The position numbers were made by a program, and so were the translations under genes. From an uncultured Moraxella sp. (GTDB taxonomy: Bacteria > Pseudomonadota > Gammaproteobacteria > Pseudomonadales > Moraxellaceae), in the NCBI GenBank assembly GCA_937889485.1, contig CALAPG010000343.1:1-7292 (forward strand): a DNA stretch of 7,292 bases. The letters are read 5' to 3'. Below, piece after piece: positions 1 through 6,152 of the stretch. Every line of letters begins with the position of its first letter. Positions within the stretch are counted from its first letter, which is position 1. A model generated the notes under the pieces. It worked only from the letters and a program-made list of their open reading frames with translations. It did not search any database and had not been told where the DNA came from.

Positions 1-249
1 TGCCAGTGGCAGCCGCCCACGCATAGCCCCTGCGTGGTGCTAATTTCAAGTTTGGCGGCTTGGCAGCATTGGCAGCAGCTAGTAGCAGCTAGTAGCCAGC
101 TGCTCAGCAGTTATGAGTATTTGGTGCTGCAGCAGCGCGTGGCAAGTCTGATACACCAGCAGTTTGCGGCGCTAGGGGTTACAGTCATTGATGATTTGCA
201 GCCCAGTACCATCTATCATGCACTATTGGCTTTGGGCAGCAAGCAATAA
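1..249 (+). CDS. hemD: Probable uroporphyrinogen-III synthase, C-terminal fragment (5' end outside window)
   Basis: An open frame runs from the first base of the window to a TAA at 247-249, giving 82 residues with no start in view. HemD closes hydroxymethylbilane into uroporphyrinogen III in the cytoplasm. The assignment rests on the shape of the C-terminal half. A hydrophobic strand followed by SSLAAW (about residues 13-21) resembles the second-domain 'S/T-S' strand of HemD. It is followed by a YLVLQQRVA segment (about 44-52) in the place of the usual 'vaiGqRTa' strand. The end, VTVIDDLQPSTIYHALLAL, matches the family's closing strand and helix. The family has very low sequence conservation and no catalytic signature, so this is a moderate call. 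The last 27 bp overlap the 3' end of mutY on the other strand. A 10-bp tandem repeat lies inside it at 74-96. Confidence 0.55.
   Translation, partial: CQWQPPTHSPCVVLISSLAAWQHWQQLVAASSQLLSSYEYLVLQQRVASLIHQQFAALGVTVIDDLQPSTIYHALLALGSKQ
74..96. repeat. 10-bp tandem repeat, about 2.3 copies, inside the hemD-like gene
   Basis: The unit AGCAGCTAGT occurs at 74-83 and 84-93, and AGC restarts at 94. It sits in a wider stretch rich in CAG/CAGC words (about 62-110) that encodes Gln, Ala and Ser. The unit length is not a multiple of three, so gain or loss of one copy would shift the reading frame. Confidence 0.7.
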
Positions 250-1416
250 CTGCATGGCTTTTGGTTTGGCTAGCGTATCACTACGCTTATCGTCTACCCA
301 GCGGCTTACTTGCATAGCGTCTGCCAAACGTGCGCTCAATGCTTGGCACTGTGCGTCTGTCAATTGCCGTGTGAGCGGGGTCAAAAACCAATGAAAATGG
401 GTGAGGCTATGTTTGATGGTAGAGGCGTCATCTCGTTTTAGGGCGTCGATAGCAAGTAGCTGTTGGGCTTGCAAAAATTCAAAAATCACCTGCTCAGCGG
501 TGCTATATTCTGCCTCAAATGTGGCATCTTGCTGCCAACTCGCGATGACTTTGTTATTTTTTTGCTTATTGATAAATGCCAACGGCAAACACCAAAGCCC
601 ACCCCAAATCCCATTATCGGGTCGCTGTAACCACAATGTTTTGCCTGTACTATCTACCAGTTTGAGTGCCAAAGAGTACTTACTAGGATTGGGGGATTTT
701 TTGGCTTTGACAGGATAATAGCTTTGTTTGCCCTCACGGTTTGCCACGCAGTCAGCTTGGATAGGGCACAGTAGGCAGGCAGGCTTGGCTTTGGTGCATA
801 GCGTTGCGCCCATGTCCATCATGGCTTGGGCAAAGTGTCCGCTGTCTTTATTTGGGGTCACGCGTGTGGCAAGCTGCCAAAGTTGTTTGGTGGTCGCTGT
901 TTTACTGATATCACCATCAATCCCTGCCCAGCGCGTCAGCACACGTTTGACATTGCCATCACAAATAACCCCGTAGCCGCGTATGCCCATGGCAACAATT
1001 GCTCCTGCAGTGGATAGACCCACGCCAGCGATTTGTTCCCAGTCGGCAACCGTCTGTGGAAAATTTCCAGTGGTTTCGATGATTTCGACCAGCTGTTTTG
1101 CCCCTTTATGCAGATTTCTTGCTCTAGCATAGTAGCCCAGCCCAGCCCAGTGCTCAGCCACTTGTTCCCACGGCGCATTTGCCAAGTCGTGCACCGTTGG
1201 AAAACTTGTCATAAACCTCTCAAAATAAGGTATCACCGTTGCCACCTGCGTTTGCTGTAGCATCACCTCAGAGAGCCACACAGGGTAGGGGTCGGGTAGC
1301 TTACGTTTGTGCTGCTGCCACGGCAAATCATGGCGACCGCTATGGTCAAACCAAGCCAATAAACGTGGTGCAAAGCTCTCAAGTTCAGCCTCGGTTTGGG
1401 TTGTGTCTAAGGTCAA
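223..1416 (-). CDS. mutY: Adenine DNA glycosylase MutY, TTG start
   Basis: A 397-residue protein that removes adenine mispaired with 8-oxoguanine, within the GO repair system. The N-terminal HhH-GPD fold is very close to the family. It has SEVMLQQTQVATVIPYFERF with catalytic Glu50, GLGYYARARNLHK (92-104), the helix-hairpin-helix GVGLSTAGA (131-139), and DGNVKRVL with catalytic Asp153. The 4Fe-4S cluster motif C-X6-C-X2-C-X5-C is complete at Cys207, 214, 217 and 223. The C-terminal NUDIX-like 8-oxoG recognition domain follows, with RPDNGIWGGLWCLP (265-278) and KHSLTHFHW (335-343). It is somewhat longer than the roughly 350-residue E. coli enzyme, with a short insertion before SEVML and a longer C-terminal domain. 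The start must be TTG at 1414-1416. An in-frame TGA lies two codons upstream, the next candidate (TTG, codon 20) is inside the conserved LLAWFD helix, and a GGGTGA stretch lies just 5' of it. The 3' end overlaps the convergent hemD-like gene by 27 bp. Confidence 0.97.
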   Translation of the reverse strand: MTLDTTQTEAELESFAPRLLAWFDHSGRHDLPWQQHKRKLPDPYPVWLSEVMLQQTQVATVIPYFERFMTSFPTVHDLANAPWEQVAEHWAGLGYYARARNLHKGAKQLVEIIETTGNFPQTVADWEQIAGVGLSTAGAIVAMGIRGYGVICDGNVKRVLTRWAGIDGDISKTATTKQLWQLATRVTPNKDSGHFAQAMMDMGATLCTKAKPACLLCPIQADCVANREGKQSYYPVKAKKSPNPSKYSLALKLVDSTGKTLWLQRPDNGIWGGLWCLPLAFINKQKNNKVIASWQQDATFEAEYSTAEQVIFEFLQAQQLLAIDALKRDDASTIKHSLTHFHWFLTPLTRQLTDAQCQALSARLADAMQVSRWVDDKRSDTLAKPKAMQLLLAAQSQ

Positions 1417-1419
1417 AAT

Positions 1420-1425
1420 TCACCC
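1420..1425 (-). promoter_or_regulatory. Ribosome binding site supporting the mutY TTG start
   Basis: On the minus strand GGGTGA is followed by ATT and then TTG. Aligned to the anti-SD, the GGG core sits about 6 nt from the start. This supports TTG as the real initiator. Confidence 0.45.
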
Positions 1426-1445
1426 GTGTTGTTGGTAAGATGGTA

Positions 1446-1475
1446 GTTATATAAGACTAGATTGGTAGGTTTCAA
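1446..1475 (-). promoter_or_regulatory. Candidate sigma70 promoter for mutY
   Basis: On the minus strand a TTGAAA -35 (1470-1475) is followed, after 18 bp, by a TATAAC -10 (1446-1451). An overlapping TATATA gives a 16-bp spacer. The -10 lies about 30 bp upstream of the TTG start, which fits a short leader. The promoter lies downstream of the terminator of the preceding gene, so mutY is probably transcribed on its own. Predicted by eye only. Confidence 0.5.
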
Positions 1476-1511
1476 TGCCCCACAAAAATTCTTGCAATCT
1501 TAAAAGCCGCC

Positions 1512-1542
1512 AAAAAAAAGCAGTATCATGGGCGATACTGCT
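1512..1542 (-). terminator. Intrinsic terminator of the dienelactone hydrolase gene
   Basis: A perfect 9-bp stem, AGCAGTATC (1519-1527) and GATACTGCT (1534-1542), encloses a 6-nt loop. On the minus strand it is followed by an uninterrupted run of T (complement of the A run at 1512-1519). It lies about 20 bp after the stop of the hydrolase gene and before the mutY promoter, so it insulates the two genes. Confidence 0.88.
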
Positions 1543-1561
1543 ATTAAAAGGGTGCAGGCAG

Positions 1562-2302
1562 TTACACAAGATGGTCTTGCATAAAGTCAATCATCTCCTC
1601 CCAGCTAGCCTGCGCGGCATCTGCATCATATCCCAAGTCCACGCCATTTTCGGCAGCGCGCTTGTCGGCATCGGGGTTGGTAAAGCCATGTTTTGCCCCT
1701 TCATACACATCAACCGTATAATCCACCTCCGCATCATCCAGTTCTTGTTTGAGCGCTTCAATGGCTGCCATGCTCACCATGGTATCCGCTTCACCGTGTG
1801 CTACCAGTACTTTGGCGGTGAATTTGCCTTGTTCGGCAGGTTGTATTGGGGTGGGGTTGCCATGAAATGTCGCCACTGCCTTGAGGGGAAAGCCTTCACG
1901 CGCCATGTCTAGGGCGATTTTGCCACCAAAGCAAAAGCCAATCGCCCCTAAGCGGTTTTTATCTACCCCTTCAAGGTCGATAAAGTCTTGCATAATCAGC
2001 TTACAGCGCGCCATCAAGCTATCTGGGTCAGCGAGCATTTGATTCATCCACTCATTGGCTTGTGCCGCGTCCGTGGTGAGTTTGCCTTCGCCATAAATAT
2101 CCATGGCAACCGCGGCAAAGCCTGCTTCGGCTAAGCGCTCGGTTACTTTTTGTGGGTGCGCTACCACGCCCCACCATTCAGGAGCAACCAAAATCGCAGG
2201 CACAGGGTGCGCTTCACTGGCAGTCTTGGGCAGACATACATAGCTTTTTAATGCAATACCATCTGGCGTGGTAGATTCTAGTTGTAAAATTTGAATAGAC
2301 AT
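1562..2302 (-). CDS. Dienelactone hydrolase family protein (alpha/beta hydrolase)
   Basis: A 246-residue cytoplasmic alpha/beta hydrolase with no signal peptide. The family triad is visible: nucleophile Cys124 in GFCFGG (122-127), Asp173 in GEADTMV (170-176), and His205 in AKHGFTNP (203-210). Glu42 in PEWWG (41-45) corresponds to the glutamate that positions the cysteine in bacterial dienelactone hydrolases. Cysteine rather than serine as nucleophile is characteristic of this family. True family members hydrolyse dienelactone in chloroaromatic breakdown. No aromatic-degradation genes are nearby, so the physiological substrate cannot be assigned. The ATG at 2300-2302 has AAGGA six bases upstream. 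It is divergent from the ycgN-like gene and ends at its own terminator (1512-1542). Confidence 0.92.
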   Translation of the reverse strand: MSIQILQLESTTPDGIALKSYVCLPKTASEAHPVPAILVAPEWWGVVAHPQKVTERLAEAGFAAVAMDIYGEGKLTTDAAQANEWMNQMLADPDSLMARCKLIMQDFIDLEGVDKNRLGAIGFCFGGKIALDMAREGFPLKAVATFHGNPTPIQPAEQGKFTAKVLVAHGEADTMVSMAAIEALKQELDDAEVDYTVDVYEGAKHGFTNPDADKRAAENGVDLGYDADAAQASWEEMIDFMQDHLV

Positions 2303-2373
2303 GATGATTCCTTATGACAGTAAGGTCAGGTTAAAAGAAAAATGCACAACACACGCTACTAATAATGGGGTAA

Positions 2374-2379
2374 ATTATA
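2374..2379 (-). promoter_or_regulatory. Candidate -10 box for the dienelactone hydrolase gene
   Basis: The minus strand carries an exact TATAAT about 70 bp upstream of the hydrolase ATG. No good -35 hexamer lies at the right spacing, so the promoter is weak, activator-dependent or misplaced. The leader in between is AT-rich and otherwise featureless. Confidence 0.35.
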
Positions 2380-2421
2380 AAGATAACCGTTACTGTATAC
2401 TAAAATCACCGCGTTTTTCGT

Positions 2422-2427
2422 TATAAT
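2422..2427 (+). promoter_or_regulatory. Candidate -10 box for the ycgN-like gene
   Basis: The plus strand carries an exact TATAAT 37 bp upstream of the ATG at 2465. The -35 region (around 2399-2404) has only a poor match to consensus. With the opposing TATAAT at 2374-2379, the two divergent promoters would be back to back in a 162-bp spacer. Confidence 0.45.
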
Positions 2428-2464
2428 ACTGTCAATTTTGGGTTAGCCAACCGCTAGGAATATC

Positions 2465-2938
2465 ATGAGTCAAGTTGTCACCTTACGTCCACAATTTTGG
2501 GAGCGATTTTCGCTTGAGCAGTTGACCCAAGCTGAATGGGAAGCCTTGTGCGATGGCTGCGGCGCGTGCTGTCTTATTAAATTTAAAGATGATGACACCG
2601 ATGAAGTCGAATATACCGATGTTGCCTGTCAGCTACTCGACTGCCAAACCGCCGCTTGCTCAAAATATGCCGCACGGCGTGACTATGTGCCAGATTGTAT
2701 TAGCCTGAGCCCAGATAACATTGCACAGATGGATTGGCTCCCTGCTAGCTGTGCGTATAAGCGTCTTCATCGGGGTCAGCCATTACCCAACTGGCATTGG
2801 CTCAATACCCAAGACCGCGCGTTAACCCAGCGGCTAATGCAAGAAAAAAATATCAGCGTAGCAGGGCGCTGTCAGTCAGAAACAGAAGTAGATGAAATGG
2901 CGCAAGAACAGCGCATCATTCATTGGATACGCCAATAG
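2465..2938 (+). CDS. ycgN: YcgN family (UPF0260) cysteine-cluster protein
   Basis: A 157-residue protein, close in length to E. coli YcgN (about 150). The signature LCDGCGACC (28-36) supplies Cys29, 32, 35 and 36. It is followed by a DDDTDEVEYTDVAC segment (42-55), PDCISL (77-82) and WLPASCAYKRL (91-101), all recognisable YcgN blocks. The family belongs to the CxxCxxCC zinc/iron-chelating group, for which metal binding is predicted. The molecular function is not established. Additional cysteines at 60, 65 and 136 give ten in total. No signal peptide or membrane segment is visible. The ATG is preceded by AGGA at suitable spacing. The corC-lnt pair follows after a 92-bp gap that has its own candidate promoter, so co-transcription is possible but not required. 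Confidence 0.9.
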   Translation: MSQVVTLRPQFWERFSLEQLTQAEWEALCDGCGACCLIKFKDDDTDEVEYTDVACQLLDCQTAACSKYAARRDYVPDCISLSPDNIAQMDWLPASCAYKRLHRGQPLPNWHWLNTQDRALTQRLMQEKNISVAGRCQSETEVDEMAQEQRIIHWIRQ

Positions 2939-2964
2939 ACTGCACAAAATTAAGAAAAATACCA

Positions 2965-2993
2965 TTGCAATCATCATAGGCTTAAGGTAATGT
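2965..2993 (+). promoter_or_regulatory. Candidate sigma70 promoter for corC-lnt
   Basis: A TTGCAA -35 (2965-2970) and a TAATGT -10 (2988-2993) are separated by 17 bp, 37 bp upstream of the corC ATG. The fit is moderate and judged by eye. No terminator is visible after the ycgN-like gene, so read-through could also supply corC. Confidence 0.4.
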
Positions 2994-3030
2994 AAAAAAA
3001 TCTTTAGCCATATGAGGTCATACGCCTGCA

Positions 3031-3930
3031 ATGTCAGACGACAATTCGAGTTCACATCAGTCTCATAAACCATCAGGTAACAGTTGGTCACGCGGTCTCA
3101 AACGCTGGCTGTCTACCGCCCCAGAAACCCGTGATGAACTGGTCAAACTGGTGCACGATTCGCGCAAATTTTTGGAGCCAGATACGGTTGATATGTTAGA
3201 AGGGGTGCTTGACCTACCCGCCATCCAAGTGCGTGAAATTATGACGCCTGTTAGCCATGTGGCAGGTATTTTTGAAGACCAAAACCTCCATGACATCATG
3301 TCGTTATACATGGAAACCGCCCATTCGCGTTATCCTGTTTTTACCGATGAAAACAAAGATATCGTGACGGGTATGCTGCTCGCCAAAGATTTGATCCCAT
3401 TTTTGGTTGCCAAAGCGCAAGGTCAAGACATTTCGCATTTTCGTCTCAAAAATATTGCCCGTCAGCCCATTTATATCAGTGAAACTGCGCGTTCAGATAG
3501 CCTACTTAGACTTTTTCAAAAAAACCAAATTCACATGGCAATCGTGATTGACGAGTTTGGCGTCACTGCAGGCGTGGTGACCATGGAAGATTTGCTTGAG
3601 GAAATTGTGGGTGATATTGTTGACGAGCATGACGATATCACCGAGGACAGCGACCTTCACCACATTGTACCCGTTGCCAACCAAGCCGATACTTGGTTGA
3701 TACAGTCGCTCACGCCAGTCAGTGATTGTAACGAGCAGCTTGGCACCACCTTTGAAAGCGATGCCGTCAACAGTATGGGTGGTTTGGTAATGCAAGAGCT
3801 TGGCGATGTCAATGAAGTACTGGGTCAGACGGTTTATATTGGCGATTGTAAGCTCACTGTGTTGTCAGCAGAGGGTCGATTTATCCAAGAAATTGAACTG
3901 GTTAAAGGGTATAATCAGCCTGTTGATTAG
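3031..3930 (+). CDS. corC: CorC/HlyC-type CBS-domain protein
   Basis: A 299-residue soluble protein. After a polar N-terminus and the KRWLS segment (24-28) comes the pair of CBS domains. The first (about 68-125) includes VREIMTPVS and HSRYPVFTD. The second (about 140-200) includes HMAIVIDEFGVTAGVVTMED (168-187) and EEIVGDIVDEHD. A C-terminal CorC/HlyC transporter-associated domain follows (about 210-293, SMGGLVMQELGDV). No DUF21 membrane domain is present, so this is the short CorC type rather than a CNNM-like transporter. E. coli CorC (YbeX) has been linked to magnesium/cobalt efflux; its biochemical role remains uncertain. Immediate linkage to lnt, 23 bp downstream, is the conserved arrangement in gammaproteobacteria. 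An in-frame TGA just upstream (3013) limits the start to this ATG. The nearest SD-like GAGG (3014-3017) lies 13 nt away, farther than usual. Confidence 0.93.
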   Translation: MSDDNSSSHQSHKPSGNSWSRGLKRWLSTAPETRDELVKLVHDSRKFLEPDTVDMLEGVLDLPAIQVREIMTPVSHVAGIFEDQNLHDIMSLYMETAHSRYPVFTDENKDIVTGMLLAKDLIPFLVAKAQGQDISHFRLKNIARQPIYISETARSDSLLRLFQKNQIHMAIVIDEFGVTAGVVTMEDLLEEIVGDIVDEHDDITEDSDLHHIVPVANQADTWLIQSLTPVSDCNEQLGTTFESDAVNSMGGLVMQELGDVNEVLGQTVYIGDCKLTVLSAEGRFIQEIELVKGYNQPVD

Positions 3931-3953
3931 CTAACCAAAGGCAATAGTAATTC

Positions 3954-5525
3954 ATGCGTCTTACGACCCAGTCCCTAAAAAAACAACTATCAATTCAATC
4001 TCATACCGATAGCACCACGACCCCACCACGCTTGCCAAGGCTTATCTTGGCGTGGCTGGCAGGGGCGATGTTTGTATTTGCGCTGGCGCCTTACCATATC
4101 TGGGGGATTGCCTTGTTATCGCCCATGGTACTGTATTGGCTGCTATTGCCTAATATGTCCAATTGGCGCGCATTTTGGCTGGGTGAAATGTACGGCATGG
4201 GGTTGTGGAGTGTGGGGGCATTTTGGCTGTATACCTCTATTCATACGTATGGCGATACGCCCGCTGCGTTAGCCCTCCTTATGATTGGTGTGGTGGGGCT
4301 GGGTATGGGGCTGTTTCATGGAGCGCTTGCCGTTGTTTTTAACCGTTTTGTAGGCAAGCAGCCGCTCAGTTTTGCAGGGTTGTGGGTGATACAAGAGTGG
4401 CTAAAAACGTGGATTTTTACAGGCTTTCCTTGGCTTTTTGTTGGTTATGCCTATACCGAACAGGCGTGGCTAACCAGCCTTGCACCGTTATTTGGCGTAT
4501 TGGCACTGAGTTTTGTGTCGGTATTATTGTCAGCGAGTCTGATTGAAGTCACCCGTAAAAAATACCATTTTTTCATGCTGGCTGCTTTGCTACTAGCGGT
4601 TAGTATACTGTTGTGGCTGATCAACCCCACGTGGACAACCGCCAAAGCTACGCCCAAACTTAACGTGTCGCTGGTGCAGGGTAATATTCCACAAGACCTA
4701 AAATGGCTGCAAGAGTACCAAATTCAAACGCTAGCGATTTATGCAGGGCTTAGCCAAACAGAATGGGGGCAAGACATCGTGGTGTGGCCAGAATCCTCGA
4801 TTCCGATGTTTCAGACCGATGCCATGCCCTTTATCAACCAAATTGCTAGTACAGCAAAACAGCATAACAGCGCGTGGCTTACCGGCATCCCTTACGTTGA
4901 TATGCAGGCATATGATCCAAAAATTGACCAGTATGAGCCTTTTTATAACAGTGTCATTGCCTTGGGTGCAGATGCCAAGGGGCTTTATAAAAAGCAAAAC
5001 CTAGTCCCTGTTGGCGAATATACCCCGTTTGAGGGCGCACTCAATTGGGCACTACCAAACCTTATGAGTGGTAGCATGAGTTTTCGCCGTGGCGCTGCCC
5101 ACCAAGCGCCGCTACAAGTCAAAAATCACCCCGTTGGCGTGGCAATCTGCTATGAAGTGGCTTACCCAGATACCACCCGTCACAATGCCAAAGACACAGA
5201 ATTTTTACTGACCGTGTCAAATGATGCCTGGTTTGGCACTTCAGCAGGCCCGCTTCAGCACCTACAAATGGTGCAAATGCGCTCGATTGAAACGGGGCGC
5301 TGGTTTATGCGTGCTACCAATACAGGGGTCACTGCTATTATCAATGACAAAGGCAATATTGTCGCCAAAGCAGCCCCATTTACTAGAACCGTATTACGCG
5401 GGCAAATACAAGCGCGGACAGGTAATACACCTTTTATGATATGGGGCAGCTATCCGATTTTATTATTGGCAAGTATGTTGATTGTGATCAGTGGGTTAAG
5501 TCGCTATATGGCAAAAAAACCTTAG
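3954..5525 (+). CDS. lnt: Apolipoprotein N-acyltransferase Lnt
   Basis: A 523-residue inner-membrane enzyme that adds the third acyl chain to the N-terminal cysteine of apolipoproteins, the last step of lipoprotein maturation. The N-terminal half is strongly hydrophobic, with about seven membrane segments between residues 28 and 225, and includes the TGFPWLFVGY motif (156-165). A periplasmic nitrilase-type domain follows (about 235-485). Its catalytic triad is Glu280 in WPESSIP, Lys347 in KQNLVPVGEYTPFE, and Cys399 in AICYE. NDAWFGTSAGPLQHLQM (423-439) and a last membrane segment (about 493-516) complete the family pattern. Trp251, Tyr400 and Glu401 match residues known to matter in E. coli Lnt. 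The usual Phe in VPFGE is Val353 here. About 28 polar residues precede the first membrane segment, longer than in E. coli. An in-frame TAA (3948) sits just before this ATG, and AAAGG lies about 12 nt upstream. Downstream half of a corC-lnt operon. Confidence 0.97.
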   Translation: MRLTTQSLKKQLSIQSHTDSTTTPPRLPRLILAWLAGAMFVFALAPYHIWGIALLSPMVLYWLLLPNMSNWRAFWLGEMYGMGLWSVGAFWLYTSIHTYGDTPAALALLMIGVVGLGMGLFHGALAVVFNRFVGKQPLSFAGLWVIQEWLKTWIFTGFPWLFVGYAYTEQAWLTSLAPLFGVLALSFVSVLLSASLIEVTRKKYHFFMLAALLLAVSILLWLINPTWTTAKATPKLNVSLVQGNIPQDLKWLQEYQIQTLAIYAGLSQTEWGQDIVVWPESSIPMFQTDAMPFINQIASTAKQHNSAWLTGIPYVDMQAYDPKIDQYEPFYNSVIALGADAKGLYKKQNLVPVGEYTPFEGALNWALPNLMSGSMSFRRGAAHQAPLQVKNHPVGVAICYEVAYPDTTRHNAKDTEFLLTVSNDAWFGTSAGPLQHLQMVQMRSIETGRWFMRATNTGVTAIINDKGNIVAKAAPFTRTVLRGQIQARTGNTPFMIWGSYPILLLASMLIVISGLSRYMAKKP

Positions 5526-5540
5526 ATCCAGTAAGGTTTT
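5516..5540 (+). terminator. Hairpin overlapping the lnt stop codon, probable terminator
   Basis: AAAACCTTA (5516-5524) pairs perfectly with TAAGGTTTT (5532-5540) across a 7-nt loop, forming a 9-bp stem. The lnt TAG (5523-5525) lies at the top of the left arm. The T run is only four bases and is part of the stem, followed by ATT, so termination may be partial. The flanking A run (5513-5519) also allows it to work weakly on the other strand. Confidence 0.5.
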
Positions 5541-5541
5541 A

Positions 5542-5591
5542 TTAAGAATTCAAAAAATTTAGTATATAATGGCAACAAAGTTACGTATAAT
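5542..5591 (+). promoter_or_regulatory. Candidate promoter region with two TATAAT boxes upstream of the Ala-rich gene
   Basis: TTAAGA (5542-5547) and an exact TATAAT (5565-5570) are spaced by 17 bp, a plausible sigma70 promoter. A second exact TATAAT lies at 5586-5591, 21 bp downstream, with no good -35. Transcripts would carry a leader of roughly 70-90 bases. Predicted by eye. Confidence 0.5.
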
Positions 5592-5626
5592 AGTGAGTTA
5601 ACATACTTTAACTATTAAGTAAGTAT
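5589..5626 (+). repeat. Overlapping inverted repeats in the leader of the Ala-rich gene
   Basis: GTTAA (5597-5601) pairs with TTAAC (5608-5612), and this can extend with AATA (5589-5592) to TATT (5613-5616) around a 4-base bulge. A competing pair is ATACTT (5603-5608) with AAGTAT (5621-5626). Both are AT-rich and short, so stable folding is doubtful. They could instead be part of an operator or chance. Confidence 0.35.
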
Positions 5627-5666
5627 CCTACAACTTTTGCCCCAATGATTGACAGTGAGGTTTACG

Positions 5667-6137
5667 ATGGCTCATCATGAAGTCGTGGAAAACAACGTAA
5701 AAAAAGAATTGAGTTATGCGTTAGTCGGTGTTTTAGCGTTCCTTAGCGTGGTATTACTAATCGGCATTTCGGCGTTCTTGCGCCCTGCTGGCAATCATGT
5801 GGATGTTGAAGCGCTCAACGCACAGGTGGCTGCCAAAGCCGCGGCATCGGCTGCTTCAGCCACCGCAGCAACCTCACCTGCTGCAGGCGCCGCTAGTACC
5901 GCGACTACGGCCAATGCAGACACCGCAACCGCGCCCAATACCACAGTAGCAAGCCCTGACAACGCTGCCATGGCACCTGCTTCTGCACCTACCGCCACCG
6001 CCAAAGCATCTACCATTGCCGATCGCAATGCCTCGACTGCCGAAGCCAAAGCAGAAATCAAAGAAAAAACAGGCGAAACCCCAAACATTGCCGCCCCCGT
6101 TGCTTCAGCGGTCAAGTCCCAAGCGCAATCAAAATAA
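5667..6137 (+). CDS. Membrane-anchored Ala/Thr-rich protein of unknown function
   Basis: A 156-residue protein that I do not recognise. The N-terminus is short and polar (MAHHEVVENNVKKE). One hydrophobic helix follows (about 17-38), then FLRPAGNHVDVEALNAQVAAK. The rest is a long low-complexity tail (about 54-156) of Ala, Thr, Ser and Pro with scattered Asp, Glu and Lys and no cysteine. By the positive-inside rule, Lys12-Lys13 ahead of the helix suggests an inner-membrane anchor with the tail in the periplasm, though Arg39 on the other side weakens this. The ATG at 5667 is chosen over the in-frame TTG at 5649 because GAGG (5657-5660) lies six bases before it. It is monocistronic, between the lnt hairpin and a strong terminator. 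The anchor-plus-linker layout recalls the N-terminus of some membrane-bound c-type cytochromes, but there is no CxxCH haem site. Real expression is supported by the RBS, promoter and terminator rather than by homology. Confidence 0.75.
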   Translation: MAHHEVVENNVKKELSYALVGVLAFLSVVLLIGISAFLRPAGNHVDVEALNAQVAAKAAASAASATAATSPAAGAASTATTANADTATAPNTTVASPDNAAMAPASAPTATAKASTIADRNASTAEAKAEIKEKTGETPNIAAPVASAVKSQAQSK

Positions 6138-6152
6138 CAGTCAATTAACCAA

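Noticed and set aside
936..1178. 80-codon minus-strand open frame within mutY in another frame
   Set aside because: It lies fully inside the conserved MutY catalytic and cluster-coding region and has no independent support.
1475..1912. 145-codon plus-strand open frame opposite the dienelactone hydrolase gene
   Set aside because: It lies antisense to a gene with a full catalytic triad, has no RBS, runs through the terminator hairpin, and its translation has no recognisable domain.
3502..3795. 97-codon minus-strand open frame inside corC
   Set aside because: It is the shadow of a well-conserved CBS-domain gene, with no start context of its own.
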